Assembly: GCA_002887195.1 (NCBI GenBank)
Contig: PJAB01001581.1
Span: 1 to 13,522 of the forward strand
Direction of reading: 5' to 3'
Origin: Chrysochromulina parva
Taxonomy: Eukaryota; Haptophyta; Prymnesiales; Chrysochromulinaceae
DNA length: 13,522 nucleotides
In this document: positions 12,801 to 13,522 of the stretch, piece after piece
How the letters are laid out: every line of letters starts with the position of its first letter
How positions within the stretch are numbered: the first letter of the stretch is position 1
Notes under the pieces: model-generated
Told to the model about the DNA's origin: nothing
Database searches by the model: none
Seen by the model: only the letters and a program-made list of their open reading frames with translations
Program-made: the position numbers and the translations under genes

Positions 12801-13522
12801 GCTCGCGGGCATCGCGCGCGGCATGGATGCGGTGCACGCCCACAAGATCATCCACCTCGACCTGAAGCCAGAGAATGTGCTCATCGGGCCGCTCGACGTG
12901 CCGTGGATCACCGACTTTGGGCTCTCCACCTCTTCCAACATGACCTCCATGTCGCAGTCGACCGTGGGCGGGCGTGGCACGCTGCCCTTCAAGGCGCCCG
13001 AGCTCTTCGCCCATCCGCCGCACGTGGGGCCCGAGGCCGACGTGTACGCCTTTGCCATCCTCGCGTGGATCGTTGTCTGTGGCGAGCAGCCGTACGCGAA
13101 CATGCTGGCGGCTGCGACGTCGTTGCCGCAGGCGGTGGCCCAGGGCGTGCGGCCGACGCTGGCCGACCCGAACGAGGAGTGGCAGGACAAGACCACCCTG
13201 CCAATGGTGAGGCTGATCGAGGGCTGCTGGCACGCCGATTCTGCGCAGCGTCCGACTTTTGGCAGCGGCAGCGGCGAGGGCGCAGAGGGCGGAGAAGATG
13301 GAGGCAAGGGGTTGAGGAGTCGTGTCGTCGAGATGCTCGAGAAGATGGAGCACTCACTCTCAAAGGGCTCTGATCTGGAGGCGTCACAGCTGGCGCTGGC
13401 GATGCGGCTGATCTCGACCGAATCTGAGGCGGAGACGCTGAGCATCTCCCTCGTGCAGATTGGCGCGGCACAGGGCGATGCGACGACGACGGCGGCGGAG
13501 CAGACCGAACTGGCGGAGGAGA
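9887..13522 (+). CDS. beta-helix receptor-like protein kinase (TKL-like, partial at right edge)
   Basis: Spliced as 9887-10399, 10602-10688, 10870-10947, 11486-11554, 11735-11809, 11881-11955 and 12064 to beyond 13522. All junctions are phase 0, giving at least 486 codons in the last exon and about 785 aa so far. Exon 1 has a hydrophobic N-terminus (about residues 6-21) and the start of a right-handed parallel beta-helix (SRIVLASGTYNL, ITRSVILEA, LIGLGITGG). Exons 2-6 each add one coil of type GGGVYVSSGTVTISSCTISG. Exon 7 opens with a Cys-rich stalk, then a TM helix at about 350-372 (GVIIGVVVGVILALALAL followed by HRRRR). The kinase domain spans about 435-720: GEGGQG (440-445), K460 in VAIK, E491, catalytic loop HLDLKPEN (D565), DFG (583-585), APE (612-614), QRPTF (R near 695). 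All catalytic residues are present, but HRD is HLD (non-RD). A Gly/Glu-rich insert follows QRPTF. It should be a type I surface receptor kinase; the ligand is unknown. The start at 9887 is uncertain, and 9929 or upstream starts are possible. Confidence 0.82.
10400..10601 (+). other. receptor-kinase intron 1 (202 bp, two units)
   Basis: Donor GCT|GTGCGTG and acceptor TTGCACAG|CCGTTTG. The usual TTTGCAG immediately before the GGCGGC codons is here GTGCCG, without AG. The nearest upstream AG, 12 nt earlier, keeps the frame and adds PFVP to exon 2. An internal TACAG-CCG-GTGCGTG junction lies at 10491-10505. Confidence 0.7.
10689..10869 (+). other. receptor-kinase intron 2 (181 bp, two units)
   Basis: Donor TCT|GTGCGTG and acceptor TTTGCAG|GGCGGC, phase 0. 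The internal junction CTATAG-GGG-GTGTGTG is at 10788-10803. The acceptor is preceded by ACTCACGTTTTGCTCGTTG, a plausible branch-site motif (CTCAC) and U-rich tract. Confidence 0.8.
10948..11485 (+). other. receptor-kinase intron 3 (538 bp, five units)
   Basis: Donor CAA|GTGTGTG and acceptor TTTTGCAG|GGTGGC, phase 0. Five units are joined head to tail with spacers TTT (11058-11060), a 15-nt spacer (11176-11190), GGG (11299-11301) and GCG (11412-11414). I searched it for a lost beta-helix exon (GGCGG...GTCTAT or AGTGGGAAC) and saw none. Confidence 0.8.
11555..11734 (+). other. receptor-kinase intron 4 (180 bp, two units)
   Basis: Donor AAT|GTGCTTG and acceptor TTTGCAG|GGCGGT, phase 0. The internal junction CTACAG-GCT-GTGCGTG lies at 11653-11668. 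It has the same organisation and almost the same length as intron 2. Confidence 0.8.
11810..11880 (+). other. receptor-kinase intron 5 (71 bp, single unit)
   Basis: Donor GAT|GTGCGCG and acceptor TTTTGCAG|GGCGGC, phase 0. It has the exon-type head and the short U-rich tail in one 71-nt unit, so it looks like the minimal complete form of the repeated intron. Its hairpin is the variant TTCCCAT...ATGGGAG. Confidence 0.85.
11956..12063 (+). other. receptor-kinase intron 6 (108 bp, single unit)
   Basis: Donor AAT|GTGCGTG and acceptor CAACTACAG|GGGCCC, phase 0. Here the long tail ending GGTCAACTACAG directly precedes coding sequence, which shows that this tail type can act as an acceptor, as its copies inside introns 1-4 potentially could. 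Confidence 0.82.

Noticed and set aside
12693..13373. 226-codon plus-strand frame in the kinase region, plus several minus-strand frames
   Set aside because: They are shifted or antisense copies of the kinase exon, whose frame carries all catalytic motifs from 12064 to the window end.

Overview
This window looks like nuclear DNA from a GC-rich unicellular eukaryote, most likely a microalga. A haptophyte-type protist is my best guess, but that is inference from gene style and not demonstrated. The reasons are spliced GT-AG introns (donors mostly GTGCG or GTRCG), monocistronic genes with spacers of roughly 130-770 bp, trinucleotide and minisatellite repeats inside and beside genes, and eukaryote-only families: a CNG/EAG-type channel, the nucleolar protein NOL10/Enp2, and a receptor-like kinase with a beta-helix ectodomain. 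I see no operons, ribosome binding sites, rRNA, tRNA, CRISPR array or insertion sequence.

Layout. 169-1368 (-) is a coiled-coil protein of unknown function. A 130-bp divergent spacer separates it from 1499-4802 (+), a 971-aa six-transmembrane cation channel with three exons. Channel intron 1 is almost wholly tandem repeat. Intron 2 is bounded by a duplicated exon fragment and filled with CCCTAA-like sequence. 4803-5570 is non-coding and carries a 20-bp perfect palindrome and a CCAAT/telo-box-like cluster ahead of 5571-7973 (+), an intronless NOL10 with an acidic tract and a long Gly/Lys/Arg tail. 8236-9212 (+) is a two-exon class I SAM-dependent methyltransferase. 9337-9655 is a 21-bp minisatellite. 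From about 9887 to beyond the right edge runs a seven-exon receptor-like kinase gene: signal or anchor segment, parallel beta-helix repeats, one transmembrane helix, and a TKL-like kinase domain that stays open to the last base.

The most unusual structure is the beta-helix part of that kinase gene (10400-12063). Five consecutive exons of 69-87 nt, all phase 0, each encode about one beta-helix coil. The six introns around them are built from 13 copies of one 71-115-nt intron-like unit that begins GT, ends AG and carries an internal TTCCCATCG/CGATGGGAA hairpin. Intron size follows the number of units joined head to tail (2, 2, 5, 2, 1, 1). Where units abut, each junction reads AG-NNN-GTRYGT, with a spacer of 3 nt (15 nt in one case). 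All seven spacers are multiples of three and none contains a stop. This could be a concatenated-intron array suited to recursive splicing, micro-exons or exon-cassette turnover in a surface receptor.

Apart from the possible shared promoter of the first two genes, nothing in the sequence ties the genes into one pathway.
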